A DNA stretch of 64,000 bases from an uncultured bacterium (GTDB lineage: Bacteria; Cyanobacteriota; Vampirovibrionia; Gastranaerophilales; Gastranaerophilaceae). Shown here in pieces: positions 51,160-60,657 of the stretch. Location: assembly GCA_950022495.1 (NCBI GenBank), contig CATLLJ010000002.1, positions 148,717 through 212,716 of the forward strand, in the 5' to 3' direction. The notes under the pieces were generated by a model. It worked only from the letters and a program-made list of their open reading frames with translations. It made no database searches and was not told where the DNA came from. The translations under genes and the position numbers were made by a program. Numbering within the stretch: position 1 is the stretch's first letter; each line of letters begins with the position of its first letter.

Positions 51160-53211
51160 CTACAATTTTGTAAACTCGGAAATTGACGGATCTAATAAAC
51201 GTCTTCCAACATTTTCAAATGAAATAGAGCAAAGTGTTTTGTTGCCGTATTTAATAATTTTTTCTACAACGCCTCTGCCATATCTAGGATGGGAAACACT
51301 ATCACCTTGAGCAAACGGACATTCACCATCTTCTACATTATTCATTGCAGAGTCTTCAACAGGATAAACAGGAACAACCTGAGATTGATCTTCTTCATAT
51401 TGAGCATCAGAATAGTCAGCAAACTCATCAGTTGAAGGAGCTTCTACAATTTCATCCTGTTCAGTATCATCAGAACCTGCAAAAAGGTTTTCAGTCAAGT
51501 TTTGATTATCTTCAATAAAGTCCAAATCATCAACTGTTAAATCTTCTTCCATATCTAGCGGAAAATCTTCTTGTAACAAGTCATCTTCTTGAGCATAAGT
51601 ATCTTGTTCCGGTTCTTCAGACACTTCCTCAGCCGCAGGAGTTTCTAAAATTACAGGACTATTTTCTTCCGGCTCATCAAAGATATTTGAAACAGGTGCA
51701 ACGATATTAGAAGAATTATCTTCATCAAAAACAGAAGATTCAAATACGTCTGCTGAATTTTCAACAACTGGAGGCATTTCTGAGATTTCTACATTTTGCA
51801 TCTGTGTTGCTTGAATAGCATTTTGAACATCTATGGATTGAACCTCAGGAAATTCCTGTCCCGCAAAATCATTCGATCCAACAGCAATAGGAATATCAGT
51901 ATTTTCCATACTATTGGCAAATTCTACATCTTCTGCAGGCATCAATTGCATAGTTTCAGGCACCGGAATAAATCTATATTTATCGCCAAGAACATCGTCT
52001 TTTGTTAAATCAAGTTCTAAATCCATAATATCAATTATAAACGGGATACCCTGTGTAAGTTTTCCGTATAAAATTGCTTCGCCCAAATTTAATTTATTTA
52101 AAAATGTATTGTATGATGCAAAATCATGCTGCATTGTCTGCGGTGTAAATATTACAATATTTTCAGCACAGGATTTTAAATCTTTAGCATATTTATAATC
52201 ATTATGAACTAATAACGTTGTAAATACGTGATTATTATTCAAAATTTGTTTCAACATCTGTTTATCAGAATTGTCATCATTAAATGAAACAAATAAATAT
52301 ACATACTTCTCAATTGATTCAAGAGCTTTATGAATAAAAGAAACAACTTCTTTTTGTAATGCATCACTAACATTTTTTATACTGATTATTGAACAATTTT
52401 TTTCATTAATAATTTCATTTAACGACAAAAATTCTTCTTTAGTATTTGCAAAAATATTAGAATCTCTATATTTTAATAGTCTATTTTTAAGAAGAGCCAA
52501 TTCCGGCATTTGAGATTCTTTATATTGAGCCGCAACAACATCAACAAATTTGTCAATCGGCAAAAATTCGTACTCCAGAGTTTTAATATACTGCTGAATT
52601 GCATAAAAAATATCCTGAATAACCGCTTTAGTTGAAGAATCAACACCTGACAATTCATATTCAAACAGAAAATCTATCATTTCAGCATTTAGCGGAAGTT
52701 TGAAATCTTTTGTAAACTCAACTAAAGGGTAATCCCCAAATAAATCATCCGTATCAATAATGACAGATTTTTCTTTTAGCTGAAATAACTGCCTAACGCA
52801 ATTAGAAATAAAAGCAGCTTTATCAATATCACGTTCAACAAATGCAGTAAAATTACTTTCAAAAACTGAAATATCTACATTTACAATATGTTCCTGCTGG
52901 GCAAGAGTACCAAAATTAATCGGGGTTTCAACAGGTAGTAAATCTAAAAGTTCTTTCGGGTTTAAAAAAGCAAGTTCAGAATCTTTTGAGGGAACAGAAC
53001 CATCATAATTATCTACTATACCTTCTGATGAAAACGTAAACAGCAAGCGAGCAATTGCACAGTTTCCAGCGACTTCAGACTTAAGATTAACAAACTGGGC
53101 AACATAAGATTTTTCTGGAGAGGTTAATACCATAAATCTGCCTAATACAGGATTTTCAGACTTATCAAATGATAATTTTATCAAGTTGTTCTTAATCTCA
53201 AGTAATTTCAT
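51160..53211 (-). CDS. Degenerate HerA-like ATPase with acidic linker and C-terminal SH3/Tudor-like domain (683 aa)
   Basis: Residues 1-110 resemble the HAS-barrel of HerA (VLTSPEKSYVAQFVNLKSEV). The position where HerA has its P-loop reads FVERDIDKAAF (~124-134), so Walker A is missing. Later parts keep HerA-like order: VIIDTDDLFGDYPLVEF (~150-165) and GEAILYGKLTQGIPFIID (~400). An acidic, disordered ~200-residue segment follows. The last ~50 residues (VSHPRYGRGVVEKIIKYGNK) look like the PcrA/UvrD C-terminal Tudor-like domain. Probably a non-catalytic scaffold. The HerA link is a reading by eye. Confidence 0.6.
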   Translation of the reverse strand: MKLLEIKNNLIKLSFDKSENPVLGRFMVLTSPEKSYVAQFVNLKSEVAGNCAIARLLFTFSSEGIVDNYDGSVPSKDSELAFLNPKELLDLLPVETPINFGTLAQQEHIVNVDISVFESNFTAFVERDIDKAAFISNCVRQLFQLKEKSVIIDTDDLFGDYPLVEFTKDFKLPLNAEMIDFLFEYELSGVDSSTKAVIQDIFYAIQQYIKTLEYEFLPIDKFVDVVAAQYKESQMPELALLKNRLLKYRDSNIFANTKEEFLSLNEIINEKNCSIISIKNVSDALQKEVVSFIHKALESIEKYVYLFVSFNDDNSDKQMLKQILNNNHVFTTLLVHNDYKYAKDLKSCAENIVIFTPQTMQHDFASYNTFLNKLNLGEAILYGKLTQGIPFIIDIMDLELDLTKDDVLGDKYRFIPVPETMQLMPAEDVEFANSMENTDIPIAVGSNDFAGQEFPEVQSIDVQNAIQATQMQNVEISEMPPVVENSADVFESSVFDEDNSSNIVAPVSNIFDEPEENSPVILETPAAEEVSEEPEQDTYAQEDDLLQEDFPLDMEEDLTVDDLDFIEDNQNLTENLFAGSDDTEQDEIVEAPSTDEFADYSDAQYEEDQSQVVPVYPVEDSAMNNVEDGECPFAQGDSVSHPRYGRGVVEKIIKYGNKTLCSISFENVGRRLLDPSISEFTKL

Positions 53212-53276
53212 CTTTCCCTCTCGCTCTTTGTTAGAATTGTACCATGAAAAGTTAAGAAATAAGATAAAATATTAAG

Positions 53277-53870
53277 TTAGTTAACATTAACAATTTCTTC
53301 CAATTTATTATATATATCAACAGTTGCAGTACAAATTTTTAAATTTCTATTGACTAAGCTTTTTATTGTTTCTTTATAGCATGCCAGCATGGCTTTATTC
53401 AATCCGTTTTCTTCATCTAAAACTTTTCTAATATTATCAGCATACGCTTCTGTTCTTGTACGAAGTTCAATTTTATCAGCTATAAATATAATTTTTTCAA
53501 AATCAGACATATCCATACGTCCGAGGGTGTGCCAGCGGATAGAGGATATCATTTCTTTATCTGTGACACCGAATTTAGTTTCTGCGATATAAGCACCGAC
53601 CGGAGCATGAATTGTTTTGTGATTATTTCGCTCCTCCTCATCTATAGATAAATATTTATCTGAAATTTCGACGGATTCTTCATAAGAAAAACATTTTGCA
53701 CAGTCATGAAGTAATCCTGCGACATAAGCTTTTTCTTCATCTACTCCAAACTTTTTTGCAAGTTCCCTTGCACATTCTGCAGTTCCGATAGAATGTATAT
53801 ATCTTTTTTCGTTCAAGTTTTCTTTAAGCCAAGCTATAAGTTCTTCATTACTAATTTTTATATAATTCAT
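53277..53870 (-). CDS. yqeK: YqeK family HD-domain Ap4A hydrolase
   Basis: 197 aa. HD motifs: HSIGTAECARELAKKFG, GLLHDCAK, NHKTIHAPVGAYIAE, and IADKIE. YqeK hydrolyses diadenosine tetraphosphate to ADP. Overlaps nadD by 20 bp, a widespread arrangement. Confidence 0.92.
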   Translation of the reverse strand: MNYIKISNEELIAWLKENLNEKRYIHSIGTAECARELAKKFGVDEEKAYVAGLLHDCAKCFSYEESVEISDKYLSIDEEERNNHKTIHAPVGAYIAETKFGVTDKEMISSIRWHTLGRMDMSDFEKIIFIADKIELRTRTEAYADNIRKVLDEENGLNKAMLACYKETIKSLVNRNLKICTATVDIYNKLEEIVNVN

Positions 53871-54441
53871 TTTTATAAATATAATCCTCTACTTTTTTAG
53901 GTACATAACGTCCTATGCTTTTACCGAATTTAACCTTCTCTCGTAATTCCGTAGATGAAATATCCTGAAATTCCAGCGGTTCAAATTCAAAATCATAACC
54001 TTTGTCACGTAAATAATTATACTTTAAAGGCTCAAAATTGTCCTCCCTAACAAAGACGATAAATTTAACTAAATTTTTAAGTTTTTCAGTTTCATACCAG
54101 GATTCAATATATTGAAAAGCATCTGTTCCTATTAAAAAATGAATTTTGTTATCAATATTATATAATTTATACAATTCACAAATTGTCAAATATGTATAAG
54201 ATTTACCGCATCTTTTATACTCAATATCAGACACTTCAACATTGTGCATATCCTGTGCCGCAAGTTTTACCATATTCAGCCTGTGCTCAGCCATGTCCTG
54301 AGAAATCTCTTTATGCGGAGGATTAAATGCCGGAATAAATAATAATTTATCAAAATTATATTTTTTTACCACATAATCAGCAACCCGCAAATGAGCATTG
54401 TGAATAGGATTAAACGTACCTTGAAAAACACATAATTTCAT
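53851..54441 (-). CDS. nadD: Nicotinate-nucleotide adenylyltransferase
   Basis: 196 aa from the ATG at 54441; the frame extends to 54459 but the extra six residues cover the -10 box. FQGTFNPIHNAHLRVAD (nucleotide-binding), PAFNPPHKE, ISSTELREKV near the end. It makes deamido-NAD. Extended TGT-TATAAT lies exactly 6 nt before the ATG; the message is probably leaderless and includes yqeK. Confidence 0.95.
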   Translation of the reverse strand: MKLCVFQGTFNPIHNAHLRVADYVVKKYNFDKLLFIPAFNPPHKEISQDMAEHRLNMVKLAAQDMHNVEVSDIEYKRCGKSYTYLTICELYKLYNIDNKIHFLIGTDAFQYIESWYETEKLKNLVKFIVFVREDNFEPLKYNYLRDKGYDFEFEPLEFQDISSTELREKVKFGKSIGRYVPKKVEDYIYKNELYKN

Positions 54442-54447
54442 AAACAA

Positions 54448-54453
54448 ATTATA
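54448..54453 (-). promoter_or_regulatory. Extended -10 box, leaderless start of nadD
   Basis: TGT-TATAAT on the minus strand, then TTGTTT, then ATG at 54441. Confidence 0.55.
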
Positions 54454-54483
54454 ACACAACGAGAATTTTGCAGATAAAAGGAA

Positions 54484-54837
54484 TTATTTTCTTAAATTGG
54501 CAGCACCTTTAAGATATACAAACTCAGGTTTAAACTTTTCATCACAATTTACAACAAGAAGAATTCTCAAACACATTTTCAAAGAATTTGGAACCTGTAA
54601 TTCATGAAAACACATCATCGCAACATCATCCCAACCCAACTCAACTCGAGGGAATTTTGCAGGGAAAGCCGCGTTTAAATCTTCTGTTGTCGTAAATATT
54701 ACATGAGAAATATCCGCAGAGCCAGTTAAACCATTTCTATCAAACATTTCACTCAATAGTTCAAGTGTTGCTTCTTTTATAGATTGTTCTGTATTAGATT
54801 CAACTGTAATTGCACCTCGAATACCCTTTGTAATCAT
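54484..54837 (-). CDS. aroH: Chorismate mutase, AroH type
   Basis: 117 aa. GIRGAITVESNTEQSI, SHVIFTTTEDLNAAFPA, CLRILLVVNCD and VYLKGAANLRK are the monofunctional trimeric AroH type. It makes prephenate for Phe/Tyr. Overlaps fmt by 1 bp. AroH is common in Firmicutes and Cyanobacteria, in line with the proposed lineage. Confidence 0.92.
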   Translation of the reverse strand: MITKGIRGAITVESNTEQSIKEATLELLSEMFDRNGLTGSADISHVIFTTTEDLNAAFPAKFPRVELGWDDVAMMCFHELQVPNSLKMCLRILLVVNCDEKFKPEFVYLKGAANLRK

Positions 54838-55748
54838 TATTTCTTCACCCCGTTATACCAATCTCTGGCAAGCATTTCACCCTTACCTTCAGGTTTTACC
54901 TTGATTAAGCGTAACAATCCGCTGCCACAGCCCATATCTACACCTTCTTTAGAAAATTTAACGACACTTCCTGTAGTACCGTTTCCATCAACAGGCATTG
55001 ATTCAATAACTTTAATTATTTTATCGTTAAACATAAAATATGCACCAGGACATCTGCAAATTCCACGAACCAGATTATGAATTTCAACATTAGACTTTGA
55101 CCAATCAATCAAACATTCTTCTTTGGTAAGCTTATTTGCCATACACAAGCCGTCTTCGCATTGTTTAACAGGTTTTAAATCTCCTGATTTAAGCCCCATC
55201 AAGGTTTCTTCTATCATTTGAGGAGATTTTTCAGCAATTTCATTCCATAATTCTTCACAATTCATAGTATCAGAAATCGGTATAACTAATTTCTGGCAAA
55301 CATCACCGCAATCTAACCCTAATTCTGTTATCATTGTACAAATTCCGGTTTCTTTATCACCATTAATAATTGCACGCTGAATAGGATTAGCACCCCTGTA
55401 TTTAGGCAGTAAGGATGCATGAAGATTAATAGTTTCATATTTTGGAATATCTAAAACTTCTTGAGATAAGATTTGACCGAAGGCAAATGTTACAAAGAAG
55501 TCAGGCTCAAGTTTTTTGAGTTCTTCCTGAATATCAGGTTCTTTGCGGATAGATTTTGGCTGAAACACAGGTAAACCTTTTTCCAGTGCAAATTTCTTAA
55601 TTGGAGACATTTGTAATTTATGACCGCGACCTGCCGGTTTGTCAGGCTGAGTGACGACTGCAAGCACATCAATTCTATCTGAATTATACAAATATTCCAG
55701 CGATTTTAAACCAATATCAGGAGTTCCAAAAAATACAACTTTAATCAT
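54837..55748 (-). CDS. fmt: Methionyl-tRNA formyltransferase
   Basis: 303 aa. FFGTPDIGLKSLEYL, NLHASLLPKYRGANPIQRA (formyl-folate site with SLLP), and a C-terminal OB domain. It formylates initiator Met-tRNA. Overlaps def by 8 bp: the usual def-fmt pair, continued by aroH. Confidence 0.96.
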   Translation of the reverse strand: MIKVVFFGTPDIGLKSLEYLYNSDRIDVLAVVTQPDKPAGRGHKLQMSPIKKFALEKGLPVFQPKSIRKEPDIQEELKKLEPDFFVTFAFGQILSQEVLDIPKYETINLHASLLPKYRGANPIQRAIINGDKETGICTMITELGLDCGDVCQKLVIPISDTMNCEELWNEIAEKSPQMIEETLMGLKSGDLKPVKQCEDGLCMANKLTKEECLIDWSKSNVEIHNLVRGICRCPGAYFMFNDKIIKVIESMPVDGNGTTGSVVKFSKEGVDMGCGSGLLRLIKVKPEGKGEMLARDWYNGVKK

Positions 55749-56307
55749 TCTTACTTAATTCTTCCTCTAACTCTTTTTCTTCTACAAGCAATTCAGGATC
55801 AAGAGGCGGTAAGTTGTACTTTTTCAAAACAGATTCTGCTTCAAATCTATTCATACAATGGTCAATAAATAAAATTCCATCAAGGTGGTCATATTCATGC
55901 TGGATAGCCCTTGCAAGAAGAGTACCGTCTTTAGCCTCCATTACAAAAGGTTTTCCATGTTCATTTATGGCTTTTACCATAACATTTTTATAACGTTTAA
56001 CATCTGTGTATGCTTCAGGAAAACTTAAACATCCTTCGTTACTTTTAACCGCACCGCTCTTTTTAATAATTTTAGGATTGATAAATACCATCGGGTTAAG
56101 CGGTTCATTACCTGTTGCAACATCAATAACAAAAACTCTGACATTTTCGCCGATTTGAGGAGCTGCAAGTCCTACTCCATTTTGAGCATACATTGTATCC
56201 AATAAATCACGCACAAGATCAGATATTTTTTTTGAAACTTTATGAACTTCTTTTGAAACCTCTCTTAATGATGGTTCGCCGTAATGTAAAACTTTTCTTA
56301 CTGCCAT
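55741..56307 (-). CDS. def: Peptide deformylase
   Basis: 188 aa. The three PDF motifs are intact: GVGLAAPQIG, EGCLSFPE and QHEYDHLDG (metal ligands C and HExxH). It removes the formyl group from nascent proteins. First gene of def-fmt-aroH. Confidence 0.96.
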   Translation of the reverse strand: MAVRKVLHYGEPSLREVSKEVHKVSKKISDLVRDLLDTMYAQNGVGLAAPQIGENVRVFVIDVATGNEPLNPMVFINPKIIKKSGAVKSNEGCLSFPEAYTDVKRYKNVMVKAINEHGKPFVMEAKDGTLLARAIQHEYDHLDGILFIDHCMNRFEAESVLKKYNLPPLDPELLVEEKELEEELSKND

Positions 56308-56461
56308 AATATATTTAACCTTCTTCCTAAATTATTCCTGCTAATATCCTACTATAAATCCAATGCCATTGCAATTTAAAAAATATTTTATAATAACTGG
56401 TATTTCTGTAGAAAATAGTGTATAATAAAATATGTTTATTATGTTTAACGGGGTTATGCCA

Positions 56462-56965
56462 ATGAAAAAATATTTAATCATTTTCGGAGCAATCTTAGTA
56501 TTAGGATTTGGAGTGAATACCCCGACATTTTCTGCAGAGACAGAAAACGATATTGTCACAGAAATCGGAATGTTGGTCAATAATAACAACCTAAAAACTG
56601 CACTTGAAAAGTGTAACGCAGCTATTCAAAAATATCCTGATAATGCTGATTTATATTATTGGAGAGCTTCAATAAAAATTGCAAACGGCGAAAATGCCAT
56701 TGACGATTATGATAAAGCAATAAGCTTGAAACCGGATGACAGCAAATTGTACGTAATGCGTGGAATTTATAAACTAAAACTTGAAAATCCAAATGATGCA
56801 ATATTAGATTTTAATAAAGCATTAGAACTAAATCCTGATAATTCATCCGCCTACACAATGAGAGCATGTGCAAAAATTGAAATAGGCGACATGAAAGGTG
56901 CAGATGAAGATTTGGAAAAAGCAAATAAATTATATGATAATGATTTACAAAAAAATAAAAAATAA
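56462..56965 (+). CDS. Secreted TPR protein (168 aa)
   Basis: MKKYLIIFGAILVLGFGVN signal peptide, then three to four TPR units (KTALEKCNAAIQKYPDNADL, AIDDYDKAISLKPDDSKLY, AILDFNKALELNPDNSSAY). Start at 56462 by signal peptide and GGGG at 8 nt; an upstream ATG at 56432 lies 5 nt after a TATAAT and cannot be excluded. Forms a pair with the next gene (12 bp apart). Probably a periplasmic scaffold. Confidence 0.88.
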   Translation: MKKYLIIFGAILVLGFGVNTPTFSAETENDIVTEIGMLVNNNNLKTALEKCNAAIQKYPDNADLYYWRASIKIANGENAIDDYDKAISLKPDDSKLYVMRGIYKLKLENPNDAILDFNKALELNPDNSSAYTMRACAKIEIGDMKGADEDLEKANKLYDNDLQKNKK

Positions 56966-56977
56966 GAGGATTAAAAA

Positions 56978-57568
56978 ATGAAAAAGATTCTGGTTTCTAA
57001 CTTGTTATTAGCTTCTATTATCAGCATTGGAATATGTGCAGCTTATGCCGTAACTTTAGATGATTATAAATACGAAATTGTTGATCTGAATTACAAAAAA
57101 GAATATAAAGCAGCCTTAGAAAAAGCAAATGAGGCAATTCAGCAATATCCAAATGAAGCTGAATTATACTATGAAAGAGGACAGGCATACGAAGAATTAA
57201 ACAGTAAACAATCTGCAATGGCTAACTACAATAAAGCCATTCAGTTAAATCCAAAATATGATGATGCATACTTTATGCGTGGAGTTTTAAAAATGGATTT
57301 AAACAGTCCGCAAAGTGCATACACTGACTTCACAACCTGTATAACAATTAATCCAAAAAGCGGTCATTGTTATATGTCAAGAGGTGCAGTCAGACTTATG
57401 CTTGGCGATATTAATGGTTCAATGAGCGACATAGAAAAAGGCAACACCCTGCTTGATGAAGAAATAAAAAACTTACATGAAGAAGTTGAAAATACAATTA
57501 AAGAATCTGAAGAACTTCTCAATAAAGCAGAAAAAGAAACCTCTCAAACAGAAGAGCCACAACAATAA
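56978..57568 (+). CDS. Secreted TPR protein, paralogue (196 aa)
   Basis: MKKILVSNLLLASIISIGIC signal peptide; TPR units KAALEKANEAIQQYPNEAEL, AMANYNKAIQLNPKYDDAY and AYTDFTTCITINPKSGH. C-terminal Glu/Lys-rich helix of ~45 residues. Tandem paralogue of the gene before it. Its stop is 3 bp from the converging queE stop. Confidence 0.88.
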   Translation: MKKILVSNLLLASIISIGICAAYAVTLDDYKYEIVDLNYKKEYKAALEKANEAIQQYPNEAELYYERGQAYEELNSKQSAMANYNKAIQLNPKYDDAYFMRGVLKMDLNSPQSAYTDFTTCITINPKSGHCYMSRGAVRLMLGDINGSMSDIEKGNTLLDEEIKNLHEEVENTIKESEELLNKAEKETSQTEEPQQ

Positions 57569-57571
57569 TAA

Positions 57572-58249
57572 TTATCTTACATCAATAAATTTGTGGACCT
57601 GCGGAATAAGACGTACATTAGGATAAATATCTGTAAGTTTATCCAGAATTTGATTACAAAATTCAGAACTTACTGACATTTTATTATCAATACCCATTTT
57701 TGGCTGCAATATAAGCTCAATGCCAAACTCTTTACCGAGCGATGCACATTGAGAAATTTCTTCTTGGGTAATATTTTCATCAAAAACAATTTTGGCAAAA
57801 GTTTCTGTTCCGTCACAATTTTCTAAAAATTTTCTATGTTGAGCAAATGTATTTTTACCGGTTGCAGACGCCAATTTAATATCAGCTGCAATAATATCAA
57901 TATATTTTTTTACGATTAAAAGTTTATCAGAAAGTGTTGCATTTGTTTCTAAATATATTTTTGTCTTAGATGCAACAAGAGGAATAAATTCGGCTAGAAA
58001 TTCGGCTGATAGCAACGGTTCCCCGCCGGTCAAAGATATTGAATGGAAGGTTTCAAGATTATATTCAGATATTATTTTTTCAGCCAGAGATTGAGGGGTG
58101 TAAATTTGCCCTTGTAAAAATTCAGTATCACAATAATCACAATTCAAATTACAGCCGCAAAACCTTATAAATAATTGTTTATAACCTACAACAGGACCTT
58201 CGCCTTGAATTGATGAAAATATTTCATTTATTTTAGCTTCCATATCCAA
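57572..58249 (-). CDS. queE: 7-carboxy-7-deazaguanine synthase
   Basis: 225 aa. Radical SAM cluster CNLNCDYCDTE (CxxxCxxC-type), preceded by EIFSSIQGEGP and FIRFCG, then LTGGEPLL. It makes the deazaguanine base for queuosine/archaeosine-type modification. No queC/queD is nearby. Overlaps dnaJ by 17 bp. Confidence 0.93.
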   Translation of the reverse strand: MDMEAKINEIFSSIQGEGPVVGYKQLFIRFCGCNLNCDYCDTEFLQGQIYTPQSLAEKIISEYNLETFHSISLTGGEPLLSAEFLAEFIPLVASKTKIYLETNATLSDKLLIVKKYIDIIAADIKLASATGKNTFAQHRKFLENCDGTETFAKIVFDENITQEEISQCASLGKEFGIELILQPKMGIDNKMSVSSEFCNQILDKLTDIYPNVRLIPQVHKFIDVR

Positions 58250-59324
58250 AATTCTTTCTCACATCGTCTCTTGATAAATTTTTAAGTTCTTCGTATAACT
58301 TAACTTCATCATCCGACAAATCATGAGAAAATTCAATACTTACAGAAATTATCAAATCACCGACTTTACCGTTTTTCTTTATACCTTGATTAGCAATTCG
58401 AAATTTCTGACCAGAACAGGTATTTGGAGGCAATTTTAGTTTTATTTTGCCGTCAAAACAAGGAATTGATATTTCTTCACCAAGAGCCGCTTCAAAAGGG
58501 GTAACCGGAACAGTATAATATATATTTAATTTATCAAAATGAATTTGAGTTCTAGTTTCAATTTTCACATTAATAAACAAATCACCGCAAGGTCCGCCAT
58601 TTTTGCCATTTGCACCTTCTCCGCGAAGTCTTAATTTTGCTCCATCTTTTATGCCCTTTGGAATAGTTACTGTAATTTTCTTAGTTCGTGTTATTTCGCC
58701 TTTGCCGGAACACTCATTGCATTTTCCGCCATTAACAAAACGGTGTCCTGAACATTTTGGACACATTTGAGTTGTTCTGACATTTACAATTCTTTTACTG
58801 CCCGTAATTACTTCTTCCGGAGAAATAGAGACTTCTGTAGTTATATTATCGCCTTTTTTAGGTTTATAACGGTCTTCATTTCTTTTATTCTTTTTGAATT
58901 TTAATACCCAGTATTTGAAAAAATCTACAATCTGCGAAATTTTATTTTTTCTATATTTGTAATCTTTAGATTTAGATTGCGATTTATGATTATCTGCACC
59001 ATGATTTATTGTTTCAGAAGAATAATTAGCATTCTTAGATTTTGTTTCTCTATATTCTTCCTCCGCTCGCTGTGAATAAGTCTTTGTCTGCTCATTTTTG
59101 AAATAGCCTTTAACAATATTATATTGTTCACGCTCTTTTGGATTTGAGAGTACCTCATAGGCTTCTGTCAAATCTTTAAATTTTTCAATCGCATCAACAT
59201 CTTTGTTAATATCCGGATGGTATTTTCGTGCCAATTTTCTATAAGCAGTTTTAATTTCCGCGGATGTTGAATCCACACTGACCTCTAAAATTTCATAATA
59301 ATTTTTTGCAATATTAAACACCAT
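58233..59324 (-). CDS. DnaJ-like co-chaperone with a half-size zinc finger
   Basis: 363 aa. J domain at ~7-70 with HPD at 36-38. A charged linker of ~100 residues replaces the G/F region. The cysteine-rich part has only two motifs (CPKCSGHR and CNECSGKG), against four in type I DnaJ, so at most one zinc site. C-terminal substrate-binding sheets follow (ITVTIPKGIKDGAKLRLRGE, GEEISIPCFDGKIKLKLPPN). Partner of Hsp70. Confidence 0.88.
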   Translation of the reverse strand: MVFNIAKNYYEILEVSVDSTSAEIKTAYRKLARKYHPDINKDVDAIEKFKDLTEAYEVLSNPKEREQYNIVKGYFKNEQTKTYSQRAEEEYRETKSKNANYSSETINHGADNHKSQSKSKDYKYRKNKISQIVDFFKYWVLKFKKNKRNEDRYKPKKGDNITTEVSISPEEVITGSKRIVNVRTTQMCPKCSGHRFVNGGKCNECSGKGEITRTKKITVTIPKGIKDGAKLRLRGEGANGKNGGPCGDLFINVKIETRTQIHFDKLNIYYTVPVTPFEAALGEEISIPCFDGKIKLKLPPNTCSGQKFRIANQGIKKNGKVGDLIISVSIEFSHDLSDDEVKLYEELKNLSRDDVRKNFGYGS

Positions 59325-59385
59325 ACAATTTATCTAATGATAAATTATAAAATTTCAACATCTCCATTAGTAGATTTTTAACGGA

Positions 59386-60645
59386 TTAATAATTAACGTC
59401 ACTGCCACCAATATCTTTACGGTATTTAATACCATCGAAAGACATCTGTGATAAATCTTCATACAAATACTTTTTAGCTCTTGAAAGTGTCCCTGCAGTT
59501 CGAGTCAGAACAAAATTTGCACCTTTTACAGTAAGATAAACTTCATTATTCGCTTTATTAACATTGATAAAATCTATATTATCAACATCTTCAACTAAAT
59601 CAAAACCCGTGATTTTTTTATTAAGCTGACGGGCAGAAACTACTGCAGCAACCGAACAGCAATCATTCATTTTAATACTGGTGTACTCGTCTGAGAAAAA
59701 TCCATTGATACAGGACATAAAAAGTTCTATCAAATTATCAGAACACAAATTCAAAACCACAGCCGCATCATGGTCTTGTAAAAACGGCTTAAACTCAGTA
59801 ACATAAAATTTATCTTCACCGGTTAAAACGCATTCAACCCCGAGAATTCCTACATAAGGTTCGCCCTTCTTTTCAACTGAAACAAGAGCATTTCTTACAA
59901 CATTTTCAACCCTTGAAATTACAACTTCGGATATTTTATAATCCGGAGCATAACAGCCAACACCGGAGGTTAAAATTCCGCCATCTCCATCTTCCATAAA
60001 ATTATAATTAGCAACGGAAGTCAATGGCAAAGCACTATAGCCATCAGTAATAAAATAGACCGTAAAATTTTTGCCATGTGCAAATTCTTCAACCAAAATA
60101 TCCGTCTCATTTTTTGAAAATAATACTGATAAAAATTCTCTAGCCAAACTCACAGTAGGACAAACAAGCCTATCCTCCGCCAGCTTAGAAACTTCACCAC
60201 ACTTTATTGTTACAGGAAAATTTGCTGATTTTAAATAGTCTTCAGCCGGCTGCAATTTATCAAAAATTCCAAATTTAGAAGTTTGTGCATGGATTTTGTA
60301 TAAAAATCTTTTTCCGGCAATTTTATTAAGTGCAAAATTCGCAGCATCAGCAGATGAACCAAAAATATTTTGTCCATTGGATTGAAAAAATGAAACAATA
60401 TCGGTTTTTATTGCTTTATCAGTAACCGGAATAGTCAAATCTATATCATTTTCCAATGCAAATTTTAACAACCCTGTTAAATCATCTTCTCTTATATCAA
60501 TATTTTTAAAAATATCAGACTCTATACAATTTCCCGGAGCCGCATAAATTTCGCCTGCACCATCATAAGATTTTAGTTTTTTTGCCAGTGCAGAAACTAC
60601 AGCACCCTGTCCCACCAATAATATATTTTTCTTTTCATTCGACAT
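59386..60645 (-). CDS. Divergent PurD-like ATP-grasp protein
   Basis: 419 aa. It follows the layout of phosphoribosylamine-glycine ligase: an N-terminal Rossmann part (ILLVGQGAVVSALAKKL), ATP-grasp with LVEEFAHGKNFTVYFI, EDGDGGILTSGVGCYAPDY, then VTEFKPFLQDHD. Typical PurD residues are missing: the REHA of GGREHA is AVVSA, GPE-PL reads VTDKA, and EFN-R-GDPE reads EFKPFLQDHDA. Either a fast-evolving PurD or a paralogue with other substrates. TATAAT lies 6 nt before the ATG. Confidence 0.75.
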   Translation of the reverse strand: MSNEKKNILLVGQGAVVSALAKKLKSYDGAGEIYAAPGNCIESDIFKNIDIREDDLTGLLKFALENDIDLTIPVTDKAIKTDIVSFFQSNGQNIFGSSADAANFALNKIAGKRFLYKIHAQTSKFGIFDKLQPAEDYLKSANFPVTIKCGEVSKLAEDRLVCPTVSLAREFLSVLFSKNETDILVEEFAHGKNFTVYFITDGYSALPLTSVANYNFMEDGDGGILTSGVGCYAPDYKISEVVISRVENVVRNALVSVEKKGEPYVGILGVECVLTGEDKFYVTEFKPFLQDHDAAVVLNLCSDNLIELFMSCINGFFSDEYTSIKMNDCCSVAAVVSARQLNKKITGFDLVEDVDNIDFINVNKANNEVYLTVKGANFVLTRTAGTLSRAKKYLYEDLSQMSFDGIKYRKDIGGSDVNY

Positions 60646-60651
60646 AATAGA

Positions 60652-60657
60652 ATTATA
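60652..60657 (-). promoter_or_regulatory. -10 box, leaderless start of the PurD-like gene
   Basis: Perfect TATAAT on the minus strand, then TCTATT, then ATG at 60645. Confidence 0.5.
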
